Source of the DNA: Roseimicrobium gellanilyticum
GTDB taxonomy: Bacteria; Verrucomicrobiota; Verrucomicrobiia; Verrucomicrobiales; Verrucomicrobiaceae
Direction: 5' to 3'
DNA: 64,000 nt
NCBI RefSeq assembly: GCF_003315205.1
Contig: NZ_QNRR01000011.1
Coordinates: 1 to 64,000 of the forward strand
In this document: positions 46,927 through 55,878 of the stretch, piece by piece
Layout: each line of letters begins with the position of its first letter
Position numbering within the stretch: position 1 is the stretch's first letter
The notes under the pieces: model-generated
The model's input: only the letters and a program-made list of their open reading frames with translations
Told to the model about the DNA's origin: nothing
Database searches by the model: none
Translations under genes and position numbers: made by a program

Positions 46927-48591
46927 TTACTTGTTGCCCTTCACCTTGTTGATTTCATACACCGTCGTGGTGCCGCTGACTTCGTTGGCCACGAGCAGGA
47001 GAGGCTTGCCATTCGGGCTGTTCTCTTCGGAGATGAAGAACAAACCTTCAGGACCGAGGTCACCAGCAGCTGGTGTATTGGGAGCTTGGGTGAAGTCGCG
47101 GTTGTCCGCGTATTGCACGAACTCGGGGGCCGTCGGGCTGGTGATGTCATAGACCATCACGCCACTCACACGCTCAAGTCCGACGAAGGCGTAGGTGCGT
47201 CCGAAGGCCTTGCCCAGAGTCACGCACTCGGGTTCCGGTCCTTTGTCGTCGCTGCGGTCGTCGAATTTGTTGATCTCGTGGTTTGAGTTGAAGAAGTCTG
47301 GAAGGATTTCCTTGAGAATCTGCTCGAACTGATCGCCGCTATCCCACAGAAGATTGCCCTGGGCATCGCGAATGGAGAAGGAGCGGGAACCGAAGGTGTA
47401 GATCTCCTTGTAGATGTTGTTTCCGTTCGTGTCGCCCTGAGCCTTGGTAGCCTTCAGACGGCCGAGGTTGTTGTTCTTTTTGAGTTCCGTCGCCACCGCC
47501 GTGGGGAAGACTGCCGGGTCGAGCGCCATGCTGCCTACGCGGGTTTCTTCCGCATAGCCGGACCACTCACGGCTGTCACCTTCGTTGGCTGTCACAAGGT
47601 AGGTCTGGTTACCCACCTTGTAGGAGGCAATGCCGTCCGGAAGAAACAAACCCTTCACAGGCCAGTTCTGGATGTTGATGCGGCCGTTGTTTGCCACAGG
47701 GATGCCGTCACGGTCACTCGCGTCCAGTGCGTTGCTGGAGCCAAAGCCATTCGACGCGAGGGAGTGATCCTTCGTTCCGAGACCCACGAGATCCGACACC
47801 GTGCCGGAGTTGACGTCGATGATGGCAATCGCATTGGCTTCCTGGAGCGTCACCCAGGCAGTATTGGAGTCATGGGACACAGTGATGTATTCCGGCTCCA
47901 GATCTTGAGCCACGGTGGCGTTTGGGCCGAAGACGCGAATCGCGGGCTTGGGCCCGGTGCCGTTGAAGAGTTCCGCACGGCTCTTCGAGTTGAAGGCACG
48001 GAAGTCCACCGTGCGCACATCGGCCTGGGTCACAGAAGCCACGCCCTTGGAGACGTCGATGATGCTCACGGTACCTTCGGGATCCACGGAGTAGTCGTCG
48101 CTGGGCTCACCTTCGTCCGCCGTCAGAACGTAGCGGCCATTCGGGGTGAAGGTCACCATGTCGGGCAGCGCTCCCACGGTCACTTCCGCAAGGAACTGCA
48201 GGTTCGTGTTGAAGAACACGACCTTGCCAGGATTCGTCTTCACCGTCGATTCCACCGCCACGGCGATGGCGCCATCATGCACGGACACGCTGTTGGCGAC
48301 TCCACCGAACTGACTTGCCTGAATCGAACCTACGATCGTGGGCTCAGCAGGGTTGGCGATGCTGAAGACATCGATGCGCGCAGCCTGTGCATTCACGACA
48401 AACACGCGCTGCGTGGCTGGATCGTGGGCGACGATTTCAGCGGCGCTCGTGAGGAAGGAACCGGCAGCCACCGTCGAGACGGGCGTTACGGAAATGGAAT
48501 GCGGCGACTTGGCCGCAGCACTCAGCGGAGCAAGGATGGCCAGAGCGGCGCATCCGAGCGTGGTCAGGGATGTTAGTTTTTGATCGATCAT
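46927..48591 (-). CDS. Choice-of-anchor I family secreted beta-propeller protein
   Basis: The 554-residue protein begins MIDQKLTSLTTLGCAALAIL with a signal peptide ending about SAAA. The propeller part has repeated blades (AAEIVAHDPATQRVFVVNAQ, VNSVSVHDGAIAVAVES, MVTFTPNGRYVLTADEGEP, EYITVSHDSNTAWVTLQEANAIAIID) and the family block LVTANEGDSREWSGYAEETR, RSFSIRDAQGNLLWDSGDQFE. This is the choice-of-anchor I / mesenchyme-glycoprotein-like family, often next to alkaline phosphatase or esterase-type genes. The start at 48591 is preferred over 48645. It has a terminator of its own. Confidence 0.88.
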   Translation of the reverse strand: MIDQKLTSLTTLGCAALAILAPLSAAAKSPHSISVTPVSTVAAGSFLTSAAEIVAHDPATQRVFVVNAQAARIDVFSIANPAEPTIVGSIQASQFGGVANSVSVHDGAIAVAVESTVKTNPGKVVFFNTNLQFLAEVTVGALPDMVTFTPNGRYVLTADEGEPSDDYSVDPEGTVSIIDVSKGVASVTQADVRTVDFRAFNSKSRAELFNGTGPKPAIRVFGPNATVAQDLEPEYITVSHDSNTAWVTLQEANAIAIIDVNSGTVSDLVGLGTKDHSLASNGFGSSNALDASDRDGIPVANNGRINIQNWPVKGLFLPDGIASYKVGNQTYLVTANEGDSREWSGYAEETRVGSMALDPAVFPTAVATELKKNNNLGRLKATKAQGDTNGNNIYKEIYTFGSRSFSIRDAQGNLLWDSGDQFEQILKEILPDFFNSNHEINKFDDRSDDKGPEPECVTLGKAFGRTYAFVGLERVSGVMVYDITSPTAPEFVQYADNRDFTQAPNTPAAGDLGPEGLFFISEENSPNGKPLLLVANEVSGTTTVYEINKVKGNK

Positions 48592-48766
48592 GATGTCGGC
48601 AGTGAGTTGAACTTCACTCGCTACCGACGCTGCAATGATGGGCAAACTGCCTGAGGTGACGATTCCGTGAGGTGGCAGTACGTGGTGGCTATGACCCGCT
48701 CAGCCATGCGATGCGCTGACGTCGCATCCGCCGTCCGCAAAGGCCCGCGCTTCCGTCGAACGCTGC

Positions 48767-48916
48767 CTATTTGGCCTCCCTGTACAGCAAGGTCAGATGA
48801 ATCGTCCCATCGTACTCAGACTGGGCCATGCTGATCACCTCGATATCCGGATGCTCCTTCAGCCAATCATTGACCTGCGCGGTGATGGCTGGCGAGGTGA
48901 AGACGATGATTTTCAT
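48767..48916 (-). CDS. Small 49-residue protein
   Basis: The frame from ATG 48916 reads MKIIVFTSPAITAQVNDWLK, then EHPDIEVISMAQSEYDGTIH, then LTLLYREAK and TAG. The beta-alpha-beta-beta pattern and the sequence VNDWLKEHPDIEV recall the small Cse60/DUF2758-type proteins, an assignment made by eye only. It lies 46 bases downstream of the lipid-A N-domain gene, same strand, with an AAGGG-like ribosome site just before ATG, so it is likely the last gene of that operon. Its function is unknown. Confidence 0.65.
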   Translation of the reverse strand: MKIIVFTSPAITAQVNDWLKEHPDIEVISMAQSEYDGTIHLTLLYREAK

Positions 48917-48962
48917 AAGCCCTTCATACGACAGAAGGGCATGAACTTCAAATCACCGTGCC

Positions 48963-49703
48963 TCAGGGCACGCTGCCTTGGATGAAGATATCATCGCGAG
49001 TCTCGCTGAGCGAATCATCGAAGCTCCCATTCTTTCCTGCGGACCTTGCAACGAAGGTTTTCCCGGAGGCAAGGATCTGAATGGGGTGTTTCCATCCATC
49101 GAGCGAGACATCGCCTGCGTCAGGTTGGTTCGCATCGGCTACTTGGAATCCTTCCTTGTTCAGGGCCTCCAGGATCCCCTTGGCATCGCCGCCAGGGAAT
49201 TGGCCGTGCTTGGCGTGATAATTCTTCAACGCTGTGGCAGTCTGCTGCAGGAGCACCTTGCTGCGATGTTCGGGAGAGCCACCGGGCCCTGAGTCACCTT
49301 CCGTATCAAAGAACACTGTCCACCCAAAACCTGCGAGCACCAGCACCGCTACAGCGGCGAAGACTTTCCTGCCGCCGCCCTTCGTTCCCGCACGGCGCAG
49401 GAAGAGGATGTTGCGTCCGTAGAGGAATGGCAGGAAGCAGTTGCCCAGCACCAGTGGTGCCTTGTCGAGGTGCAGGAAATAGAGAAGGTTCAGCACGCTG
49501 CCCCAGAAGCTCAGGTGCCAGAAGTACCAGGGCACCACCAGCTTCTTTTCCTTTTCACTCTGCAGCCACTGAAGCACAAAGCGGCTGCCGAAAATGGCGG
49601 CGCCGAGAAAGCCGACCACCGTCCACAGCATGGAGTCGACATAGAGCCAGTGTCCGAAGATGGGTTCGAGCCAGTTTTGAAGGAAAGCTGAGGTAGCCGG
49701 CAT
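48963..49703 (-). CDS. Lipid A biosynthesis N-terminal (LABN) domain fused to pseudopilin-like periplasmic domain
   Basis: The 246-residue protein has about four membrane helices in residues 20-130. The LABN hallmarks are WTVVGFLGAAIFGSRFVLQW, PWYFWHLSFWGSVLNLLYF and PLVLGNCFLPFLYGRN. After the last helix (VFAAVAVLVLAGFGWTVFF) the periplasmic tail has LLQQTATALKNYHAKHGQFP, VSLDGWKHPIQI and SAGKNGSFDDS, which follow the pattern of type II secretion major pseudopilins (GspG). The fusion is unusual. It sits between a lipoprotein gene (55 bases upstream) and the 49-residue gene, probably in one operon below dnaJ. Confidence 0.8.
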   Translation of the reverse strand: MPATSAFLQNWLEPIFGHWLYVDSMLWTVVGFLGAAIFGSRFVLQWLQSEKEKKLVVPWYFWHLSFWGSVLNLLYFLHLDKAPLVLGNCFLPFLYGRNILFLRRAGTKGGGRKVFAAVAVLVLAGFGWTVFFDTEGDSGPGGSPEHRSKVLLQQTATALKNYHAKHGQFPGGDAKGILEALNKEGFQVADANQPDAGDVSLDGWKHPIQILASGKTFVARSAGKNGSFDDSLSETRDDIFIQGSVP

Positions 49704-49758
49704 GTGAGCGGAGGAGGAGCGATGCGCGAAGGGAAACTGAACTGCGGGAGTACGGCGC

Positions 49759-50268
49759 TTACTCCATCAAGAAGGAATTGAGTCTCTCGCGCTTGAGATT
49801 CAGATCATTGAGGGTCTTCTTCTGGGTCGCTTCAAACCCACGAAACTCTGCCGCTACTTCCCTGCGCAGCGCTTCGTCTCCGGGATTGTGCAGGGCTGCC
49901 TTCTCCACAACCACTTTGAGCGACTCTACCAGCTTCTGCTGCCCATCCAGATAGTTCAGCATGCTGGTTCGGTAGGCCGTCACGGCATATTGGTTCTCGG
50001 GATAAGGCAGCTTTTCGAATTCACCGCGGAATTTCCCAGGCAGCGGCTCGATGGATGCGAGCGCGCTTTTGAGGGCTGCAACGTCGGTCCGTTCGCCATC
50101 CATCCACTTGTTCATGTGAGATGCAAAGGGAACGCCTGCGCTCGTGAGTGCAGCACAAATCTCCACCGCACGGTTGTCGAGATTTACAGCATCCTGCTTG
50201 TCCTTGCTGGTACAGCCCACTGTAAGCAGGCAGGCAATGAGCAGGAGCAGGACGCCGGTAGATTTCAT
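49759..50268 (-). CDS. Helical lipoprotein
   Basis: The 169-residue product has a textbook lipobox LTVGC at residues 15-19 (LLLLIACLLTVGCTSKD). The mature part is mostly helical and charged (AVTAYRTSMLNYLDGQQKLVE, EALRREVAAEFRGFEATQKK). No named family is recognised. It follows dnaJ at 47 bases and precedes the LABN fusion gene by 55, so it likely shares the grpE-dnaJ transcript. Confidence 0.8.
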   Translation of the reverse strand: MKSTGVLLLLIACLLTVGCTSKDKQDAVNLDNRAVEICAALTSAGVPFASHMNKWMDGERTDVAALKSALASIEPLPGKFRGEFEKLPYPENQYAVTAYRTSMLNYLDGQQKLVESLKVVVEKAALHNPGDEALRREVAAEFRGFEATQKKTLNDLNLKRERLNSFLME

Positions 50269-50315
50269 GGCAGTGGGGATTCGACCGGCAGCCTGGGTGA
50301 ACGTGGAGTCAGGTG

Positions 50316-51467
50316 CTAAAAGAAGAACTTCTTCGCCCGCTCAAAGAACGACTCCTGCATGGGCGAGTGGTGTTCGCCAAGCGCCTTGGCAAACTCCTGC
50401 AGCTTCTCCTTCTGTTCCGCATTGAGCTTGGTGGGCACGGCCACCTGCACGTGCACATACAGGTCACCACGACGATCCGCATCCAGGCGCTTCATTCCCT
50501 GACCACGCAGTCGGAATGTGGAACCTGTTTGCGTGCCAGCCGGCACCTTCACCGTGGCTTTGCCGTCGAGCGTGGGCACCGTGACCTCGCCACCCAGCGC
50601 CGCAGTGGGGTAGCCCACGGGCACTTCGCAATGCAGGTCAAAGCCATCTCGCTCAAAGAGGTCGTGCGCCTTGATGCTGATCACCACGTAGAGGTCGCCG
50701 CTCGGGCCACCTTTGGTGCCCGCGTCACCATTGCCGCTGGAGCGCAGGCGGGATCCGTCCTCAATGCCGGCAGGGATTTTCAGCCGGATGCGTGTCTTGT
50801 CCTTCGCGCGGCCCACGCCGTGGCAGTCACGACAGGGATCGGAAATGGTCTGCCCTGATCCCTGGCACTCCGGGCAGGTCTGCTGGATCTGGAAGATGCC
50901 GCCGGAGCGAATCACCTGGCCCACGCCACCGCAGGTGCGGCACTGCTTCGTGCCGCTCCCGCTCTTCGACCCGGAGCCATTGCACGTCTTGCAGGCGATG
51001 AGACGCTCGAACTCAAGCTCCTTCTCCACGCCCTTGGCCGCTTCTTCCAGGGTGATTTCCAAACCGTAGCGCAGGTCACTGCCGCGCTGTGCGCCGCCAG
51101 GCCCGCGACGGCGACCACCACCGCCGAAGAACATGTCGAAGATATCTCCACCGCCACCACCGCCGCCAAACACCTCGCGGAAGATATCCATGGGATCATG
51201 GAAGCCGCCACGCGGGCCACCGGCTCCCGGTGAGCCGCCTGCGAACGCTGCATGACCATAGCGATCATAGGCCGCGCGCTTCTGCTCATCACTCAGCACG
51301 TCGTAGGCCTCGCCCACTTCCTTGAACTTCTCCTCGGCAGTGTGGTCGCCGGGATTCTTGTCCGGGTGGAATTGCACCGCGAGCTTGCGGTAGGCCTTTT
51401 TGATCTCGTCCTGGGTTGCGCCTTTGGCGACGCCGAGGACTTCGTAGTAGTCACGCTTGTTGGCCAT
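50316..51467 (-). CDS. dnaJ: Chaperone protein DnaJ (Hsp40)
   Basis: The 383-residue type I DnaJ has a J domain with H34-P35-D36 ([20 protein letters not shown]), a Gly/Phe-rich linker with a G run ([19 protein letters not shown]), four zinc motifs ([32 protein letters not shown]) and two C-terminal beta domains. It delivers clients to DnaK and triggers ATP hydrolysis. The start at 51467 ([10 protein letters not shown]) is the family start; the frame extends upstream without conserved sequence. grpE lies 116 bases upstream on the same strand. Confidence 0.98.
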   Translation of the reverse strand: MANKRDYYEVLGVAKGATQDEIKKAYRKLAVQFHPDKNPGDHTAEEKFKEVGEAYDVLSDEQKRAAYDRYGHAAFAGGSPGAGGPRGGFHDPMDIFREVFGGGGGGGDIFDMFFGGGGRRRGPGGAQRGSDLRYGLEITLEEAAKGVEKELEFERLIACKTCNGSGSKSGSGTKQCRTCGGVGQVIRSGGIFQIQQTCPECQGSGQTISDPCRDCHGVGRAKDKTRIRLKIPAGIEDGSRLRSSGNGDAGTKGGPSGDLYVVISIKAHDLFERDGFDLHCEVPVGYPTAALGGEVTVPTLDGKATVKVPAGTQTGSTFRLRGQGMKRLDADRRGDLYVHVQVAVPTKLNAEQKEKLQEFAKALGEHHSPMQESFFERAKKFFF

Positions 51468-51583
51468 GTGAGGGGAAGTTCTATCAGTGCTGATGTGGGA
51501 GGACTGGAGGGCGGGAGACCCGTGGTCAGTGGAGGGATGCGCCTGTCGTGCCAATCCTCGACCATCCTGCCGGGGAAGCAGGA

Positions 51584-52123
51584 TTACGCATCCGCAGCCC
51601 CACTGGAGACCACGACATTGGCAGGGCGGAGGAGGCGGTCCTTCAGCTTGTACCCCCGGCGCTGTACCCGCAGGATGGTGCCGTCCGGCACGGTATCGCT
51701 GGCTTCCTGGCTGAGAGCTTCGTGCAAATTCGGGTCAAAGGGCTTGCCTTGGGCCGGCACCTCCTCCACGCCGAACTCCTTCAGCAGGTTTGCAAACATG
51801 CCTTGCACCATCTTAAGGCCTTGGAACACAATGCTTTGTTCGCTTTCGATGCGAGCCGCTTCGAGACCCATCTCAAAGGTGTCCAGCACCGGAAGGAGGC
51901 CGCGGAGGAGGTCGGCGTTGGCATAGGAGCGGGCCTCTTGCATGTCGCGGGCCGAGCGCTTGCGGAAGTTATCCAGCTCGGCGGCGGTACGCACGGCGAG
52001 GTCCTTCCACTTCTCCACCTCAGCCGCCAGGGCGGTTGCGGGGTCCTGCTGGCCAGCTTCCACAAAGGGCTCTTCTTGGGGCTGCTGGGCGGGAGCTTCG
52101 GTTTCGTCGACGCTGTGATTCAT
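51584..52123 (-). CDS. grpE: Nucleotide exchange factor GrpE
   Basis: The 179-residue protein has the GrpE order: acidic Gln/Glu-rich N-terminus, long helix ([20 protein letters not shown]), the four-helix part ([35 protein letters not shown]) and the beta wing ([35 protein letters not shown]). It exchanges ADP for ATP on DnaK. It starts the grpE-dnaJ unit, and its leader region carries a cluster of G tracts on the opposite strand. Confidence 0.98.
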   Translation of the reverse strand: MNHSVDETEAPAQQPQEEPFVEAGQQDPATALAAEVEKWKDLAVRTAAELDNFRKRSARDMQEARSYANADLLRGLLPVLDTFEMGLEAARIESEQSIVFQGLKMVQGMFANLLKEFGVEEVPAQGKPFDPNLHEALSQEASDTVPDGTILRVQRRGYKLKDRLLRPANVVVSSGAADA

Positions 52124-52132
52124 TTCTTCAGT

Positions 52133-52255
52133 GGGAAAAGGGGTGGGGGAAAGGGGCAGGGACTATGCATGGAATGGGGGCCCGTGGCAAGTTCGCCATG
52201 GCGGGCAGGGTGGCCTGGCGGGATACCGCACCAGGGCCGGGGGGGCGGTGGGGGG
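52133..52255 (+). other. Cluster of G-quadruplex-forming tracts in the grpE leader
   Basis: Five G tracts of 3-5 bases lie between 52133 and 52161 (GGG, GGGG, GGGGG, GGGG, GGG with loops of 1-4 bases), meeting the G3+N1-7 rule. A second set (GGG at 52234, a seven-G run at 52239-52245, a six-G run at 52250-52255) follows. The region is 10-132 bases upstream of the grpE start, on the strand that is the template for grpE. Confidence 0.7.
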
Positions 52256-52274
52256 CGCAACGCGCCTCCACGGA

Positions 52275-53720
52275 TTACTTCTTCCGGATCACCACCAATG
52301 TGATGTCGTCGGATTGGGGTTCGCCGCCAATGAACTTTTTCACCGCATCGCAGAGGGCATCCACCACTGCATCAGCGCCATTGGGCGCGGCGAGGGCGAA
52401 AATGGTCTTGATGCGCTCCTCCCCGAACTCCAGTTCCTTGTGGTCCACGGCTTCATTGACGCCATCGGTATAGAGCAGCAGCACATCGCCGCTTTCCATG
52501 GGGATGGGCACATCTTTGGTGATCCGTTCAAAGACGCTGCCCTTGTCCACGCCGACGGCTACGCCCGGCGCGGAAATGACTTCCACCTTGCCTGTGCTCT
52601 TGCGCCAGACGAGGGGGGGCGTGTGACCCGCTCTACCGATGGTGAGACTGCTTCCATCGTCTGCCAGCACGGCATAAGAGACCGTGATGAACATGTCCTC
52701 GCGAATGTCGGGGAACAGATTGCGGTTCACCGCACCCAAGACGGCGGCGGGGCTCAAGGTCTCGCGCGCATTGGAGCGCAGCACACTACGACACATGGCG
52801 GTGATGAGCGCTGCGGGAATCCCCTTCCCGCACACATCCGCAATGGCCACGCCGATGTGTGTGTTCCCCACGGGGACGAAGTCGTAGTAGTCGCCACTCA
52901 CCAGCCTGGCCGGCACGTTCTTGGCAGCCATTTCCCAACCGGAGGTTTCCGGCGCTTTCTCGGGAAGGAGGATGCGCTGGATCTCGCTCGCGTTGCGAAG
53001 TTCACTCTCCAGCTTCCGCTTGGCGCCTGCTTCCTGGTGCGCCTGCGCATTTCCGAGGGCGAAGCCGCACTGCTCTGCCAGCGCGTCGAACATTTCCAAC
53101 TCGTGCGGAGAGAAGGGTTTTGTGCGCTCTGACGCGGCGGCGAGCACACCCAGGCCGCGAGCACCATGCTTCAGCGGCGCCATGAGAGCCGCGACATGCT
53201 GTTGGAATGGATTCGCCTTGCCTTCAAACTTCGGGTGGTGACGTAGATCCGGGACATTCTCCTCCTTGAGATTGCTGAAGACGGAGCCTACCACGCCCTC
53301 ACCCGGCTTGATGCTGTGCAGACGCAGAAAGCTGGGCAGGGTACCGGCGTTCGTCTTGGCCTGGTTCACGATGCGCTCGGGTAGTGCAATAAGTGGCGGG
53401 CAGTCGCGGGTGCAATGGCGCGGCACCAGCACTCCGGCCTTTTCATCCAGCAGGTACAGCACGGCGCCCTCTGCTTCCACCACGGTGGCTGCGCCCTGTG
53501 TGATCAAGCGGTGCAGCGTGCTTTCCGGCTGCCCACCTTGGATGGCATCCCCAACGACCTGAAGCACATCAAAGACACGCTTCCGACGCGACGCACGACG
53601 TGCATCACCCTCCTTGAAGAGCTTCATGGCCTCCCGTTCCCGTGCCAGACTTCTGTACAGCAGCATAGAAACCCCTGCGCCCGCCAGCAGAAGCACCACC
53701 GCAACAATCCATCCCGTCAT
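52275..53720 (-). CDS. GAF-SpoIIE (PP2C-type) serine phosphatase, membrane anchored
   Basis: The 481-residue protein begins MTGWIVAVVLLLAGAGVSML, a membrane helix. A GAF-like domain spans about residues 60-210 (GAATVVEAEGAVLYLLDEKAG, LKHGARGLGVLAAASERT). A coiled linker leads to a SpoIIE/PP2C phosphatase domain at about 250-480 with RLVSGDYYDF, IGVAIADVCGKGIPAAL, LLLYTDGVNEA and SDDITLVVI. Such enzymes usually dephosphorylate anti-sigma-factor antagonists in stress signalling. No partner switch genes are beside it, but it precedes grpE by 151 bases in the same direction. A much longer upstream frame was rejected. Confidence 0.92.
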   Translation of the reverse strand: MTGWIVAVVLLLAGAGVSMLLYRSLAREREAMKLFKEGDARRASRRKRVFDVLQVVGDAIQGGQPESTLHRLITQGAATVVEAEGAVLYLLDEKAGVLVPRHCTRDCPPLIALPERIVNQAKTNAGTLPSFLRLHSIKPGEGVVGSVFSNLKEENVPDLRHHPKFEGKANPFQQHVAALMAPLKHGARGLGVLAAASERTKPFSPHELEMFDALAEQCGFALGNAQAHQEAGAKRKLESELRNASEIQRILLPEKAPETSGWEMAAKNVPARLVSGDYYDFVPVGNTHIGVAIADVCGKGIPAALITAMCRSVLRSNARETLSPAAVLGAVNRNLFPDIREDMFITVSYAVLADDGSSLTIGRAGHTPPLVWRKSTGKVEVISAPGVAVGVDKGSVFERITKDVPIPMESGDVLLLYTDGVNEAVDHKELEFGEERIKTIFALAAPNGADAVVDALCDAVKKFIGGEPQSDDITLVVIRKK

Positions 53721-53775
53721 GCTGGGAGAAAGGTTGGCACAGGTGTCTGCATCGGGCAAGGAAGTTGAGCAAAAC

Positions 53776-55248
53776 TCACGGGGTACCGACGTTGGAAAGT
53801 ATCTTATTCGCCCTTTCCCGCAGGGGTTTGAGCAATTCCGGATCCATGCCGACCTCACTTGGCGGGCTCGATGACGTTGATGCCGCGATACCCTGTGCCG
53901 CTTCACCGGGAGACAACGCGCGCGAACCAGTCTCCCCTCCCATCAGCCTCCGGAAGTCCTCCAATTTCCCGGCAGCGAATACCTGCTGCCCCACTCTCCA
54001 AAAAGCTACGTCATAAACATTCTCCTCGCTGCGCCACAGGGAGTTGGTCCACAGGATGATCTCCGGCTTCGGTTCGCCGTTGATGAGCGACTTCCGTATT
54101 GCGGCATTGCCGCCGGGTGTCACCTGGATGTTGAGATTGGTGATGGTGCAACGCTCTGCTTCCAGCACGCCACCCCGGCCCACGCGGACTTCATTCGCTC
54201 CGCCGCCCACACGTTGCATGGAGACATTGCGCATGCGGAGCGTGCAGGTCTGCCCATCCGTGAGGCGGAATCCATCGAGGTGAAAGGCGCGAGCCGCGCT
54301 GCTCTCGATGATGGCATTCTCCACCGAGTGCTCAAGACCGATGAAAAACAGGTCATATCCCACGCAGTCTTTGATGTAGACGTTCTTGTAATAGGTGCGG
54401 CTGGTGCCCGTGTCACAGAGGCCCGTGGCATTTCCAATGCTCACAAACCCGTCAATGCGGCAGTCCCCATCCTCATGGGCGCTGAAGCCATCATCCCCGC
54501 ACTCGATGGCAGCAATGTTCTCGAAAGTCAGCGCTCGCTGGGCGCCGTGAATGTTGAATCCATCGTTATGCACGTGCGTGGCCGTGATATTTCGTACGGC
54601 CAGATGCGAGCCCTCGCGCGAAAACACCACACCGCTGCTCCGCAGTGGATAACGGATGCGGACGCTATCTAAAGGTTTATCCGCTGGAAGTTTAACATAA
54701 AAGGCGGTTTCCTCCTTTACGTAAGTCCATTCCCCCGGCAGCAGGTCCGCAGGTTTTTTGAGGGGTTGACTCGGGCCTTTTGAGCAGCGACTCATGCGGT
54801 TTATCTTATCATCCCAAAGGAAAAACCAGCGCGATAAGATTGCCTCATCCATGCGGGGCATCAGTTTCACCCTGCGATAGAGGCCGTCGCCCATGGATTC
54901 CCACTCGGCGAGTTTCACAGGATCGGAGCCCTCGATGATCGCACCATGTCCATCGATGGTGATGGGACGGCCCGGCTCACCATGCTTGCCGGACAGGTCG
55001 ACACTTTCAAAATACGTCGCTGGCTCGAGGTGTACGGTGTCCCCGGGTTTTGCCAACCGGATCGCGCGTGCAATGGTTCGCACTGGTCCTGCCACGCCGT
55101 CATGGGTGTCATCACCCTTTATCGGGTCGACGTGAATGCTGGAGCCCCCAATTGCGGGCACTGGAGGCGATGCATCTGGGTGCTGGGCGCGAAGGCCAGC
55201 ACCACAGGTGATGAAAGAGAATAGAAGCAGAGCGCGAAAAAGCGGCAT
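53776..55248 (-). CDS. Secreted right-handed parallel beta-helix protein
   Basis: The 490-residue protein has a signal peptide (LFRALLLFSFITCGAGLRA), then the typical N-cap block IHVDPIKGDDTHDGVAGPVR, TIARAIRLAKPGDTVHLEPA, followed by repeating beta-helix coils (AVRNITATHVHNDGFNIHGA, LTFENIAAIECGDDGFSAHE, CTLRMRNVSMQRVGGGANEV). This resembles pectate-lyase/DUF1565-type proteins that bind or cut polysaccharides. No catalytic residues can be assigned. It ends 55 bases before the SpoIIE phosphatase gene, same strand. Confidence 0.82.
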   Translation of the reverse strand: MPLFRALLLFSFITCGAGLRAQHPDASPPVPAIGGSSIHVDPIKGDDTHDGVAGPVRTIARAIRLAKPGDTVHLEPATYFESVDLSGKHGEPGRPITIDGHGAIIEGSDPVKLAEWESMGDGLYRRVKLMPRMDEAILSRWFFLWDDKINRMSRCSKGPSQPLKKPADLLPGEWTYVKEETAFYVKLPADKPLDSVRIRYPLRSSGVVFSREGSHLAVRNITATHVHNDGFNIHGAQRALTFENIAAIECGDDGFSAHEDGDCRIDGFVSIGNATGLCDTGTSRTYYKNVYIKDCVGYDLFFIGLEHSVENAIIESSAARAFHLDGFRLTDGQTCTLRMRNVSMQRVGGGANEVRVGRGGVLEAERCTITNLNIQVTPGGNAAIRKSLINGEPKPEIILWTNSLWRSEENVYDVAFWRVGQQVFAAGKLEDFRRLMGGETGSRALSPGEAAQGIAASTSSSPPSEVGMDPELLKPLRERANKILSNVGTP

Positions 55249-55311
55249 GAGAACATCACACCGCCAGAGCGCGCATTCTTGCAAAGAGGGACGGGAACAC
55301 GTCCTGCTGGG

Positions 55312-55767
55312 CTACTTGGCCCAGTACTCGTACTTGTCCTCTTTGTTCTTGGCGCGGTTCAGACGTCCTTCCTGGACGAACCGAGCGAGAGGACCAGAGA
55401 GATTGGTCACCTTGATCGCGACGCCGACTTTGGCTTCACAGGCTTCCACAACATCTGCAATGGTGCGGCGTGTCTTGAAATAGCCCTGCTTGATAAGGGC
55501 ATTGAGTGCGCCGGTGGCGCCCATCTTGCCACGAGCCCTGCGCTTGCCAGCCACTTTCGGTGCGCCCACTGCAGCTGCAGCGGCCTTTTTGCCCGAGCCC
55601 GGAGGCCTGCCCTTGCGACGCGGAGCATCTGCGGGCGCGGAAGGAACGCCTCCACCGGAGAAGAACATCTCCACCAGCTTCGTCTGCACCAACTCGCTTT
55701 TGAACTGGTTCAGAATTCCAGCCAGTTTTGTGAGATCACTTTTGAGGGGGTCTAAGTTCAGGAACAT
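55312..55767 (-). CDS. AT-hook-like putative DNA-binding protein
   Basis: The 151-residue protein starts MFLNLDPLKSDLTKLAGILN, a helical N-terminal part. It has an AT-hook-like basic block RRKGRPPGSGKKAAAAA near residues 50-66 and then a C-terminal winged-helix-like domain (ALNALIKQGYFKTRRTIADV, VTNLSGPLARFVQEGRLNRA) ending in KYEYWAK. The GRP core is the minor-groove contact of AT hooks. It may act in nucleoid organisation or transcription. The start at 55767 avoids a longer upstream frame that lacks homology. Confidence 0.65.
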   Translation of the reverse strand: MFLNLDPLKSDLTKLAGILNQFKSELVQTKLVEMFFSGGGVPSAPADAPRRKGRPPGSGKKAAAAAVGAPKVAGKRRARGKMGATGALNALIKQGYFKTRRTIADVVEACEAKVGVAIKVTNLSGPLARFVQEGRLNRAKNKEDKYEYWAK

Positions 55768-55878
55768 AACGCTTGCATAGCAGAGGGTCCCTGATTTGAC
55801 AAGGAATTCCGGCGTATGCGACCCTGCAATGCATAAGGATTGCGTTGCATTTTCATGCAGGACGGTGAGCATGCCCGC

